Source: a virus. From it: 26,098 bases of DNA. Both the position numbers and the translations under genes were made by a program. The DNA is taken from the IMG/VR virus record IMGVR_UViG_3300048839_000064, positions 1-26,098 of that record. One strand, 5' to 3'. Below are positions 15,879-24,352 of this stretch, one piece after another; position 1 is the stretch's first letter, and every line of letters begins with the position of its first letter. The notes under the pieces are model-generated. The model was not told where the DNA came from. It ran no database searches and saw only the letters and a program-made list of their open reading frames with translations.

Positions 15879-17144
15879 GTGGCAAAGATACCAAACAGAG
15901 TTTCAAACACAATCTCGCAGAACTACGAAAAGCGGGATAACACTTTTATTCAGGAAAAGAAGTCGAACCCCAAGGACAGAATCGAAGTAGAAATCGGTGA
16001 CTCCAAAACTCCAGACAGTTTTTTACCTCAAGTAAAGGTGATGCGGTGGGACAACGAAGTTAACGCTTCATTCAGATATGTAGACACAGAGCTAGGCGAA
16101 GCTCAGATAAGGACTGAGGGCAAAGTAATCAAGTATGTCAAACCAAAGACCGAGTTTCGTGCTTACGACCTTGATCCCAAAGAGGGGTTGGAAGATGGCG
16201 GACTTGAGATAGAGCTACTCCTAAAAGAAAAACCCGACACAAACAAGTTCGAGTTCACGCTCCAAACCAAAGGACTGGACTTCTTCTACCAACCCGAACT
16301 TACACAAAAGGAAATAGACGAGGGCGGTTCAAGACCCGATGATGTGGCTGGTTCTTACGCTGTTTATCACAAGACTAAGGGTGGAATGAACCGAGCCGAT
16401 GGAATGGAATACAAGGCTGGTAAAGCCTTCCACATCTACAGACCATTCGCTTATGACGCTAACGGGGATGGTATTTACGCAGATTTGAATGTTGATGTAG
16501 AAGCGGGGATTCTAACCGTAACTGTAGATCAAAAGTTCTTGGACAATGCTGTCTACCCAGTGGTGGTTGATCCTACGTTTGGGTATACGACAAATGGGGG
16601 CTCAAGTGCAGGAATTGCAGGCAGAAACGATATGTTTGAAACTTGGACTGAATCAAGACTTGGTGATATTTATGCAGGAGCGGTTGGAACATTAGATAAA
16701 ATATCGGGTGTATTTAATTCTACTGCGAGTAGAGATATTAAAGTATTTTTGAATACAAAAGACAGTGGAGGTTCGGGAAATCACGGGCAGGTTGCTGTTG
16801 TCGAAGTGGCAAATACCACATTTGCCAAAGCCGCATTTACAGATTTTACTGCTGGTGGAGAATCAATAAGTGCAGTTGATTATATTTTAAATGCCGAAAC
16901 AAATTCATCAGAGATTGCCGATGGCGAGTCTATAACATTAGACTACGACACCGTAACTGCTAGGGCAGGTTATAGTGAAGCATATAGCTCTGGTTCTTTC
17001 AAATATGCTTCTCCAGAGAGCCCTTGGCTAGTTGCGTCTGGAAGCAAAACGCAAAAATTATCCATCTACGCCACCTATACAGCAGGATCAATTACAGTAA
17101 TCAAAGACTTCTTGGGGAGTGGATTTATACCGTTTGCGAGATGA
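15879..17144 (+). CDS. Two-part virion-like protein, unknown role
   Basis: The 421-residue protein starts at GTG eight bases after the HNH stop, with neither promoter nor ribosome site in front, unlike most unit heads nearby. Residues 1-232 are charged alpha/beta, with YRPFAYDANGDGIYAD and a closing VYPVVVDPTFGY. From there to the end it is Ser/Thr/Gly/Ala-rich and looks like a beta-sandwich domain. The DNA of the second half is clearly more AT-rich than the first, suggesting a swapped C-terminal domain. It may be a structural or fibre protein; no family is recognised. Confidence 0.6.
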   Translation: MAKIPNRVSNTISQNYEKRDNTFIQEKKSNPKDRIEVEIGDSKTPDSFLPQVKVMRWDNEVNASFRYVDTELGEAQIRTEGKVIKYVKPKTEFRAYDLDPKEGLEDGGLEIELLLKEKPDTNKFEFTLQTKGLDFFYQPELTQKEIDEGGSRPDDVAGSYAVYHKTKGGMNRADGMEYKAGKAFHIYRPFAYDANGDGIYADLNVDVEAGILTVTVDQKFLDNAVYPVVVDPTFGYTTNGGSSAGIAGRNDMFETWTESRLGDIYAGAVGTLDKISGVFNSTASRDIKVFLNTKDSGGSGNHGQVAVVEVANTTFAKAAFTDFTAGGESISAVDYILNAETNSSEIADGESITLDYDTVTARAGYSEAYSSGSFKYASPESPWLVASGSKTQKLSIYATYTAGSITVIKDFLGSGFIPFAR

Positions 17145-17243
17145 GGTAAATATGCGGAAATTATCAATTATCGGTAGGGGAGAGTGGGGGAGAGGCTAAT
17201 TCGTGCGTAGAGTGGGTGACATATTCAGTAGGGGATAGGGGTG
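17145..17243 (+). other. G/A-rich intergenic stretch before tail adaptor promoter
   Basis: No gene is seen here. The plus strand has several G-runs: 17177-17180, 17186-17190, 17214-17216, 17231-17234 and 17238-17241, embedded in purine-rich sequence with repeated TAGGGGA. It directly precedes the extended -10 at 17247 and is the longest non-coding gap of the window apart from the divergent region. It may act as an upstream promoter element or binding site. Confidence 0.4.
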
Positions 17244-17299
17244 TGATATAATCAAAAAGAGCAATCTAGCTCGCCCGAAGTGGCGGGCTTTTTCTTTTT
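17244..17299 (+). promoter_or_regulatory. Promoter plus hairpin leader, copy 6 (tail adaptor)
   Basis: TGATATAAT (hexamer 17247-17252) is followed by GAGCAATCT. The 8-bp hairpin AGCTCGCC (17268-17275)/GGCGGGCT (17282-17289) has one T-G wobble and loop CGAAGT. A T-run and T-rich sequence then lead to ATG at 17300. The GAGCA block is shared with copies 1 and 8. Confidence 0.75.
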
Positions 17300-18256
17300 A
17301 TGAGCGCAGGACGACTTACATATACCGACCTATTTAATGACTTCCTACAAAACACGGGGAATTTGGCTAATTCTGCCGATACTAACTTGATTGCGTTTTT
17401 TAAAAGACACTTAACCTCTCGTTATCAGTTGGTGCTTTCCAAACTAACCAACTACACGACCCAAAAAACAAAGACCGCTTCAACAGTCGCAGACCAGCAG
17501 TTCTATCACTATCCCCCTGGTGTGGTAAATATTGAATCAGCTACTGTTACTGTGGGCGGTGTGGCTTACCCACTTAACGTGATCAATTCCCAAAAAGAGT
17601 GGGACAAACTGAATGAGTTGGATTTTAGTGATACTGCGATACCTACATATCTGTTCCCTAGACGAGACGATTTCGGAATATGGCCTGTACCGCAAGATGC
17701 GTACACCATAACATTTAACAGCCATCTCCGAGATCGGAGCCTTACAACGGCCGACTATACGACCGGAACCGTTACTGCCACCCAAAACAGCGCGACGCTA
17801 ACTGGGTCAGGCACGACTTGGACCGCCGCAATGGTTGGCCGCTGGTTCAAGGTAGATAACGACGGCTACTGGTACAGGATCAGTGCGTTTGGTAGTACGA
17901 CCAGCTTGACGATTGAATCGGTTTATGAAGGAACAACCGTAGCTGGTGCAACTTACGTTATTGGTGAATCACCAGAGATACCCGAGGAAGGACACATTTT
18001 GATCTCTTACGGAGTAACGGCCGATTACTTCGGTGGGCCAAAGAAAGACAAAGAACAGGCTAAGTATTGGGAAAATATGTTTTGGACAGGATCGGGATCG
18101 GTTACACCGCTTATGGGCGAGGATATGTCTAACGTGGGCGGTCTAATGGGATTACAGAAGAAGTATGCATCGAGATCAGATAGTAGGTTGATTAAGAGGC
18201 GATCCAAAGGACAAGATACGGCAGACAACAAGATTTGGGCAACAACGCTTTCATGA
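17300..18256 (+). CDS. Head-tail adaptor / tail accessory protein
   Basis: The 318-residue protein begins with a helical N-terminal part, followed by a segment TGTVTATQNSATLTGSGTTW (about 153-172) and FKVDNDGYWYRI. The latter is a beta domain often inserted in phage head-completion and tail proteins. IPEEGHILISYGVTADYFGG and a helical tail follow. Its place before the tail protein and spike, plus its size, fits a head-to-tail connector such as podoviral tail accessory factors. The role is inferred by position and this beta domain. Confidence 0.65.
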   Translation: MSAGRLTYTDLFNDFLQNTGNLANSADTNLIAFFKRHLTSRYQLVLSKLTNYTTQKTKTASTVADQQFYHYPPGVVNIESATVTVGGVAYPLNVINSQKEWDKLNELDFSDTAIPTYLFPRRDDFGIWPVPQDAYTITFNSHLRDRSLTTADYTTGTVTATQNSATLTGSGTTWTAAMVGRWFKVDNDGYWYRISAFGSTTSLTIESVYEGTTVAGATYVIGESPEIPEEGHILISYGVTADYFGGPKKDKEQAKYWENMFWTGSGSVTPLMGEDMSNVGGLMGLQKKYASRSDSRLIKRRSKGQDTADNKIWATTLS

Positions 18257-18257
18257 T

Positions 18258-20090
18258 ATGGCTAAACAGACACTTACTATTACCGACTTCACGGGAGGCA
18301 TAGGAACTCTCGGAGAAAAACGCGACAAACCAGGGTCTGCAAGATTTACACAAGGACTCAATCCGTTCGAGGACAATTCGTATATAACACTCGCCGCCGA
18401 GTCCGAAAAGATATCTTCAACCACAATAACCGCTATTCCCTACTTCATGGTTGAGGGTAGACCGTACGCAAATTATCGTTACGTCGGGGATGGCTCAGGA
18501 AAACTCTACTCAGTTGATGCTAGTCAAGTAGTGGCCAACATACACACCGCCTCTGATCCCTTCATTACGGGTTTGGCCGTTTATGATGATTATTTGTACT
18601 ACGCAACATCTGACAATATTGGTCGACGCGGAAAACTATCCGGTACACCAACAAATAATGATGATCTGACTTCGTGGGGACCAGTTGCCGATCTACAAAT
18701 TTCTGGAGGAGGTACTGGAGCATCTGATTATGTACCGCCCACGTCTATAGCAGAGACGGCCGCGGCAAGACAAACCTTTACACCTACGCTTGATCCCATC
18801 TACTCTATCACCATTGACGTTGATGTGGTGGGGAGTGGCAACTGGACAGTAACGGTTCATGACTCAAAAAACACTCTGATAGGTAGTAGCACGATTTTAA
18901 ATGCGGCAATGGCAACTGGTGATAAGGAATTTACATTTACATCACCTCTACGTGTTGTCAGACACAACGAATATCACTTTCATGTCACTTCAACCGTAGC
19001 CGATGGTGGAGTTGATACCAATGTGGCTACCGATCTTGAAGGTGCAGAATATGTGGTTGAGTTTAGTCCTCTGATTGAAACGTCTACCAATTCACACCCC
19101 ATGACGGTTATCGATAACGATATTCTAGTAATCTGTAACGAACGCTATCTAGCGACTTGGGATCAATCAACTTATCACCCCAATAAGATAACTTTCGCAG
19201 CAGGACACCAAGCGATCACAATGGCAAACTTCGAGGAGTTTATTGTCGTGGGAACGATCAAGGGATCGTACAGCTCGCCAACTGGAGGCAATCTGTATTT
19301 TTGGGATGGTATATCGCCTTCGTTTACGTTTTCGATGCCTGTTACTGTGGGTGCTGTACGTTCAATTATGAATTACAAGGGAAATCTGGTCGGTGTCTAT
19401 GGCAATCGAGGAGCAATCTATCAGGGTTACGATCCGTTTGTAAAGATCGTTGACGAGGTGCAAAACCTAGCGCGAGACTCATACGTTGTGCCAGATACAA
19501 GCGGTATGACTGAATACTATGACAGGCTCTTGATTGGTTTTGGGTCAACCGATGACGCGACATTTAAGCAGGGTGTGTATGAGCTTGGACAGCAAACCAG
19601 TGAGACACAGATTGCTTATAACTTCCCTTATCAGATGTCTACAGGAACGACACAATCGGTAAGTGCAAATGTCTCATTTGTTAAGTCTTTTGGTACTGAT
19701 TTGTACTTCGGGTGGAAAGACGGCGCAAGTTACGGGGTCGATAGGGTGAATCCTGGGAGTGGACCTATTGGCGCGGCGAATTACGAAAGCCTTATCTTTG
19801 ACGGAGGGAACACCAAGAAAGAGAAACTCCTACATAAAATTACTGTAACTTTTGAACCCCTCGTGGCTAGTGAGACTATAACGCCCAAATACAAAATAGA
19901 CAGGGCGGCATCGTTCACAAACGGCACGACTCAATCTACCGTAGGTGAAACCCAAGCCGAGATCAACCTAGACGCAAGATTCAAGGAGTTGGAGGTAGGG
20001 TTCGACATCGACGAGGACAATACAAACTTTCCCAAGATTACAGGCATTGTCATTGAATACGATGATCTGTCAGAAGAGGGGGATGACTAA
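18258..20090 (+). CDS. Tail tube/nozzle-like structural protein
   Basis: The 610-residue, beta-rich protein starts with MAKQTLTITDFTGGIG, a phrase like those opening tail stabilisation proteins, and contains many short beta strands with repeated aromatic-Gly turns. This suggests a propeller-like fold, as in podoviral tail nozzle proteins. A C-terminal beta domain at about 510-605 may be a separate module. It starts one base after the adaptor stop and its last base is shared with the spike ATG. Function is inferred from order adaptor-tail-spike and overall character. Confidence 0.6.
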   Translation: MAKQTLTITDFTGGIGTLGEKRDKPGSARFTQGLNPFEDNSYITLAAESEKISSTTITAIPYFMVEGRPYANYRYVGDGSGKLYSVDASQVVANIHTASDPFITGLAVYDDYLYYATSDNIGRRGKLSGTPTNNDDLTSWGPVADLQISGGGTGASDYVPPTSIAETAAARQTFTPTLDPIYSITIDVDVVGSGNWTVTVHDSKNTLIGSSTILNAAMATGDKEFTFTSPLRVVRHNEYHFHVTSTVADGGVDTNVATDLEGAEYVVEFSPLIETSTNSHPMTVIDNDILVICNERYLATWDQSTYHPNKITFAAGHQAITMANFEEFIVVGTIKGSYSSPTGGNLYFWDGISPSFTFSMPVTVGAVRSIMNYKGNLVGVYGNRGAIYQGYDPFVKIVDEVQNLARDSYVVPDTSGMTEYYDRLLIGFGSTDDATFKQGVYELGQQTSETQIAYNFPYQMSTGTTQSVSANVSFVKSFGTDLYFGWKDGASYGVDRVNPGSGPIGAANYESLIFDGGNTKKEKLLHKITVTFEPLVASETITPKYKIDRAASFTNGTTQSTVGETQAEINLDARFKELEVGFDIDEDNTNFPKITGIVIEYDDLSEEGDD

Positions 20091-21178
20091 TGACAACCGA
20101 TAGGGAAAGGATCAACCAAAGGAATATTCAACCCTCCGGACTCACACGTAGATTGCAGTTCTCTCCTGAACAGGAGAATCTAGTGGTTGTTTACCCGATA
20201 CGTGTGGGCAAGCAGGGGGCTTATACAGATATACAAGGCGCAGTTGACAGGATTAAGGAATTGGGGGGCGGCACGGTGTTTATTAGTTCCGGTACTCATA
20301 GGGTTACATCAGATATCACACTCTATTCAGGTGTGTCACTGGTCGGAGAAAACAGCCAGAGGTCGATATTAGACTTTATCGGAGAAGATAGACGAATAGT
20401 CATTGACAGGCACGATAACGACGTAGTAACTAATGTCGTGGTCAGAGATCTGAAGATTACCAATAGAGTAGGAATTTCTCAAGGGGCTATCTATATTAAC
20501 GATTCCGATAGTGTAAGAATTGAGAACAACTACTTCTACGGCAACACCGGCAGTTACGACATCTATGTTGGGAGTACCTCGAACGACAATCTTGTTGTTG
20601 CGGGTAATTTAGCAGAATCGGGTACATCGTTTCTCTATGTTAACGACTCCAATCCTATCGAAATAACATCCAACGTCGTAAGGACCTACACTTCTAATGC
20701 GATATATCTTGTCGGTGCTGTTGTGTCTGTGTCGAACAATACTTTTTCTGCAATCACCGGAGATGTCATAAAGGTAGAGGATTTGATATCTGAAGGACGC
20801 ATCTACTCAAATTATCTTCTGAATTGTGGCGCAGACGGTTTTGATCTGGGTGGTACGGAAAACACGGTAATTATGGGGAATTACATAGATGGTACAACGG
20901 GAAGCACCGTTGGTATCAAACTTGAGGGAGCGGTTTGGTGTATCGTATCTAGCAACCAGGTCAAAAGCTTTGGTGGAGATGGAATTGATTTAGGTGCTTC
21001 TGACGAATGCGTTTTGAACGGCAATATACTATATAACAATGGCGGCTATGGTATAGATATTCCAGGTGCTACTGCTGTAGAAAATCTCGTTACGTCTAAT
21101 GTTTTCAGTGGAAATTCGTCTGGGGGGCTTAACGATGCTGGAACCAGTACCACAAAGGCAAACAACATCACGACATGA
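20090..21178 (+). CDS. Right-handed beta-helix tailspike, pectate-lyase-like
   Basis: The 362-residue protein has AYTDIQGAVDRIKELGGGTVFI (about residues 43-64), the standard entry to phage pectate-lyase-like beta helices. Many rungs of the type I-x-I-x-NN and V-x-G-N follow (for example VRIENNYFYGN and VVSVSNNTFS). Such trimeric spikes bind, and often cut, host surface polysaccharide. The catalytic residues cannot be assigned from sequence alone, and the protein is short for a full spike. GAGGGGG about eight bases upstream is a fair ribosome site. Start and stop overlap the neighbouring genes (TAATG, ATGA). Confidence 0.8.
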   Translation: MTTDRERINQRNIQPSGLTRRLQFSPEQENLVVVYPIRVGKQGAYTDIQGAVDRIKELGGGTVFISSGTHRVTSDITLYSGVSLVGENSQRSILDFIGEDRRIVIDRHDNDVVTNVVVRDLKITNRVGISQGAIYINDSDSVRIENNYFYGNTGSYDIYVGSTSNDNLVVAGNLAESGTSFLYVNDSNPIEITSNVVRTYTSNAIYLVGAVVSVSNNTFSAITGDVIKVEDLISEGRIYSNYLLNCGADGFDLGGTENTVIMGNYIDGTTGSTVGIKLEGAVWCIVSSNQVKSFGGDGIDLGASDECVLNGNILYNNGGYGIDIPGATAVENLVTSNVFSGNSSGGLNDAGTSTTKANNITT

Positions 21179-21306
21179 CATTGAAATTAACTATTGTGGG
21201 ACTACTTATGATAATCACGGGATTGGTCTTCATCATCATCTGGCAACGAAACTTTGTCCAGCTCCAGCCGTTACAGTGTCCCAAGTATGGAAACCACTAT
21301 GCTTAA
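21175..21306 (+). CDS. 43-residue single-span membrane peptide
   Basis: A short gene begins in an ATGA overlap with the spike stop. It encodes one hydrophobic helix (residues 4-23, IVGLLMIITGLVFIII), then WQRNF and a short polar tail with one Cys. Overlap coupling, clean end directly before the next promoter, and a well-formed membrane span support it as real. It could be a small lysis factor, an infection-exclusion peptide or a virion membrane peptide; nothing in the sequence decides. Confidence 0.5.
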   Translation: MTLKLTIVGLLMIITGLVFIIIWQRNFVQLQPLQCPKYGNHYA

Positions 21307-21312
21307 TCGGTA

Positions 21313-21371
21313 TGATATAATTGTTTATTGGGAATTTACCCCGCCAGTTGTGCGGGGTTTTTCTTTTTAAA
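21313..21371 (+). promoter_or_regulatory. Promoter plus hairpin leader, copy 7
   Basis: TGATATAAT (hexamer 21316-21321) is followed by GGGAATTT and a 7-bp all-Watson-Crick hairpin ACCCCGC (21338-21344)/GCGGGGT (21352-21358). A five-T run, then CTTTTTAAA, leads to ATG at 21372. CGGTATGATA upstream is identical to the methyltransferase promoter. Confidence 0.75.
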
Positions 21372-22205
21372 ATGCCACCAAGCGATATTAGAGACATCTA
21401 TAGAAAACAAGGCTGGAATGATTCGGCTTCAATTGAAGCCGATATCAAAGCTGGTGGTTGGAAAACTAAAGTTCCTCAAACAACTCTCCCCACATCGGTT
21501 GCGCCCACATATACTGGACCTACAACTGCACAGCTTATCGAACAACAAAAGGGGCAAGGCGAGCAATTCATGGGGAAGTTGTCTTCTGCTCTACCCGCAA
21601 TCAGATCAAGACTTGAGGGTGATTTGAATTTACCATCACTCAGGGACTCTGCGTTCAACCTTACCCAGACTTTAAAAAGCATCCCTGGTAACGAGAATAA
21701 GATCGCCGATCAGGTGGGCATCTCCGCACCTAGACTTGCAAAGAGGGTTGCACAAAAACAGTCTGAGTTAGCACCTTCGGTTCAAGACGCAGTTTCACAG
21801 GCTCAATTTGCGGAAGGGGAGTTTACTAAGCGTTATGGATACGAGACTCAACCCTATCAATTTGAGTTCGATCTACTTACAGACAGATTTGCACGAGAAG
21901 CCACTGGGTACAGTTCTGAACAACAAAGAGGTCTTGATCTACTACTTGCCAAGATGAATGAGGGTCTTCAGTTGACACTCGCCGAACAGAATAGAGCAAG
22001 CCAATTAGCCGAGTCGGAGAAAGAGTATGAAAGACAAAAAGAGTTGATGAAAATCCAGACAGACGAAAGTGTCAGACTTGCACAGGAACAAGAGAAGATC
22101 AAACAAGCAAGCAAGAAGTCGAGCTCGGGGTCTGGCGCAATAAGCTATCTAAAGCCCAATATGTCTACTAATCAAGGAGCAATAAACACACTCTGGAATA
22201 GCTAA
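21372..22205 (+). CDS. Helical internal virion-like protein
   Basis: The 277-residue protein starts at the ATG right after hairpin copy 7; an in-frame upstream start at 21321 would read through the hairpin and was rejected. It is Gln/Glu/Lys/Ala-rich and largely helical, with a strong coiled-coil stretch near residues 190-245 (SEKEYERQKELMKIQTDESV) and a Ser/Gly linker before the C-terminus. It is followed one base later by the probable ejection protein. Internal virion proteins of podoviruses are typically helical and encoded near the spike, so this role is plausible. Confidence 0.5.
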   Translation: MPPSDIRDIYRKQGWNDSASIEADIKAGGWKTKVPQTTLPTSVAPTYTGPTTAQLIEQQKGQGEQFMGKLSSALPAIRSRLEGDLNLPSLRDSAFNLTQTLKSIPGNENKIADQVGISAPRLAKRVAQKQSELAPSVQDAVSQAQFAEGEFTKRYGYETQPYQFEFDLLTDRFAREATGYSSEQQRGLDLLLAKMNEGLQLTLAEQNRASQLAESEKEYERQKELMKIQTDESVRLAQEQEKIKQASKKSSSGSGAISYLKPNMSTNQGAINTLWNS

Positions 22206-22206
22206 C

Positions 22207-24339
22207 ATGGCGTTATCACAGCAACAGATCCAACAGTTTACAATGAAGGCTAAACAGGCTGGATTTTCTGATGATGAGATAGTAGCCGAGATAGCGAGAA
22301 AGTCAGCAGAGGTTCAACAAGCTCCACAATCGACACCGCAACCCACAGTTGCCCCGCCTCCACAGCAAGTACCTCAAAAGAGTTTCGCAGAGAATGTGGG
22401 TGGGGGCGTTATCAATCTGGGTAAGGAGTTGTCAAAGCCGTTTACCCGCACACTGTCCAACATTGGAACAGCGGGTATTGCAGTTCCACAATCAGCCATC
22501 GCAGCAATGGTGAGCAAAGTCAACCCAGAGAAGGGTGCTCAAATAGCATCAAAAGACATCTTAGGTACTCAAAGCCTAGCACAGGAAGTAGCCAAAGACC
22601 CCAAAAAGGCAATGACTCAACAACTCAAGGATTCGGTAAATGTTGCGTCTTATGCAGTGCCGTTTGGTAAAGCAAGAACAGGAGCCAACATTGTTGAGAG
22701 AGGACTTACAAAAGCAGTCTTGCCTGGTGCGGGTGTGGGAGCAATGCAGGGACTGTCTGAAGATGATGTTACTGCTGAGGGAGTTATAGGGAATGCAGTA
22801 TTGGGAGGAGTGGCGGCAGGTGTTTTGGGTGGAGCAGGAAAGGTTGCAAAAAAGGTTCTCGGAAAGGGTGGAAGTAAAGTAGCTAACGCCGGCACGAACG
22901 CTAGAACGGGTAAGGTTACACTGAAGTCATCCATGTCTGGAGCACGCCGAGAAAAGGAAGTCGTTGAGGTTCTGAAAAAGTACGGCATCAAAGGAACACC
23001 ACAGAAGCGATATGAAATGCTTGAACCGACTGTTGAAAAGATAAGTGGACAGGTAGACTCCGCACTATCAAAGAACCCAAAACAGGTAACTCTTACAGAG
23101 GTCGAGGAAGTCTTTAATAAGAAGATCGCAGAAGCTGTTAAGCAGGGAGATTTGACACTACCCGAGGCACAACAAGCATTTAGAGAGTATTTCGGCAATG
23201 TCGCTCAAGTCGATCCGGCATTGTTTCAAAATGGGGTAAGTGACACACAAAGACTATTTTCGCTAAAGAAAGATGTTCAGGCGGCGACAAGTCAGGTTGC
23301 AGCAGCGATGAAAAAAGCCGAAAACAAGGCAACATTGACACCTACTCAAAAGTCGATGAAGGCGATTAGGGATTCACTTGATGAGGTAATTACGATAGCC
23401 AATCCCGAAGTAAAAGAGTTGACCGTTGATCAGAGTAAATTGTATGAAGCCGCAGTATCTCTTGGGATACAGAGAAAAACAGTACCAACACAAAGGATTC
23501 TTGGAATCACTGTGCCAAAATCCCCAGTCAGTAATGCGATTGATAAAGTGGGAGCGGGGGCAGAATTGGTAGGGAAGGCTTCAAGTACAGCGGGCAAATA
23601 TTTACCCGATATAGCCGAAAGTAATCTAGGTGGTCAAATCGCCACTCGAGTTCCGTTAGTCCTTAGTAATGGCATCCCACAGCCAACACAAAACGCCGAA
23701 GGCATAGAAAGCAGCGTAAATAATTACAATGGCAGCAATAATATTAAAAGCCAAGCTAATCAAAATTTGTCACCCCCCATCGGTGGCGAACTACCACCTC
23801 TTGAGGCGAATTATATCACAGGCTACTCACCCGAGCAGTTGTATCAGGGTTATATGGACGCTCTGGGTGCAGGAGACACGGATGCCGCAAAGCAATTGAT
23901 GAGCTGGTATGAAGATGAAACCGCATATCAAAAGACCCAAGGGGGAGCAGGTAAACCACTATCTGGACCCAATTCGGTATTATTCAACAAAGCACAAACG
24001 GCTATTAGTTCACTCGACAGGATCGAACAGTTATTGGAGACCAATCCAGGAGCTTTGTGGGGAAAGAAGTTTAATCCACTTAATCAAACTGGTAGGGTAA
24101 TGGGAGCAGATATTGCTTCAGCAATCGACATACTTGGATTCTTTAGAACTGGCGCGGCCATAACACCAGATCAGAGGAAAGACTACGAATATATGTTCCC
24201 TAGTCCACTGGATGATGAAGCCACGAGACAGGCGAAATTAGACAACTTGAGAGATGAGTTTGAAGGTTATGTGGATGGGTTAAATCAATCGAGAGGGGTG
24301 ACAGACACGTTACCCACTACTCCTCAAGCGTTATATTGA
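22207..24339 (+). CDS. Probable DNA-ejection / internal virion protein
   Basis: The 710-residue protein has a helical N-terminus (1-36), a Pro/Gln-rich linker (38-57), and Gly/Ala hydrophobic segments at about 60-100 and 170-215 (VIGNAVLGGVAAGVLGGAG) that could enter a membrane. A long charged helical region (240-400) and a C-terminal domain with FFRTGAAITPDQRKDYEYMF follow. Glycine-rich amphipathic segments joined to long helices are seen in podoviral ejection proteins that form a channel through the host envelope. Low-complexity Asn/Ser near 500-520 separates the parts. No lysozyme motif was seen. Confidence 0.6.
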   Translation: MALSQQQIQQFTMKAKQAGFSDDEIVAEIARKSAEVQQAPQSTPQPTVAPPPQQVPQKSFAENVGGGVINLGKELSKPFTRTLSNIGTAGIAVPQSAIAAMVSKVNPEKGAQIASKDILGTQSLAQEVAKDPKKAMTQQLKDSVNVASYAVPFGKARTGANIVERGLTKAVLPGAGVGAMQGLSEDDVTAEGVIGNAVLGGVAAGVLGGAGKVAKKVLGKGGSKVANAGTNARTGKVTLKSSMSGARREKEVVEVLKKYGIKGTPQKRYEMLEPTVEKISGQVDSALSKNPKQVTLTEVEEVFNKKIAEAVKQGDLTLPEAQQAFREYFGNVAQVDPALFQNGVSDTQRLFSLKKDVQAATSQVAAAMKKAENKATLTPTQKSMKAIRDSLDEVITIANPEVKELTVDQSKLYEAAVSLGIQRKTVPTQRILGITVPKSPVSNAIDKVGAGAELVGKASSTAGKYLPDIAESNLGGQIATRVPLVLSNGIPQPTQNAEGIESSVNNYNGSNNIKSQANQNLSPPIGGELPPLEANYITGYSPEQLYQGYMDALGAGDTDAAKQLMSWYEDETAYQKTQGGAGKPLSGPNSVLFNKAQTAISSLDRIEQLLETNPGALWGKKFNPLNQTGRVMGADIASAIDILGFFRTGAAITPDQRKDYEYMFPSPLDDEATRQAKLDNLRDEFEGYVDGLNQSRGVTDTLPTTPQALY

Positions 24340-24352
24340 TTATGTAAAGTTG

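Noticed and set aside
22650-23198. Minus-strand frame of 182 codons
   Set aside because: It is a shadow of the ejection-protein gene, of biased Ser/Pro/Phe composition, and has no start signal.
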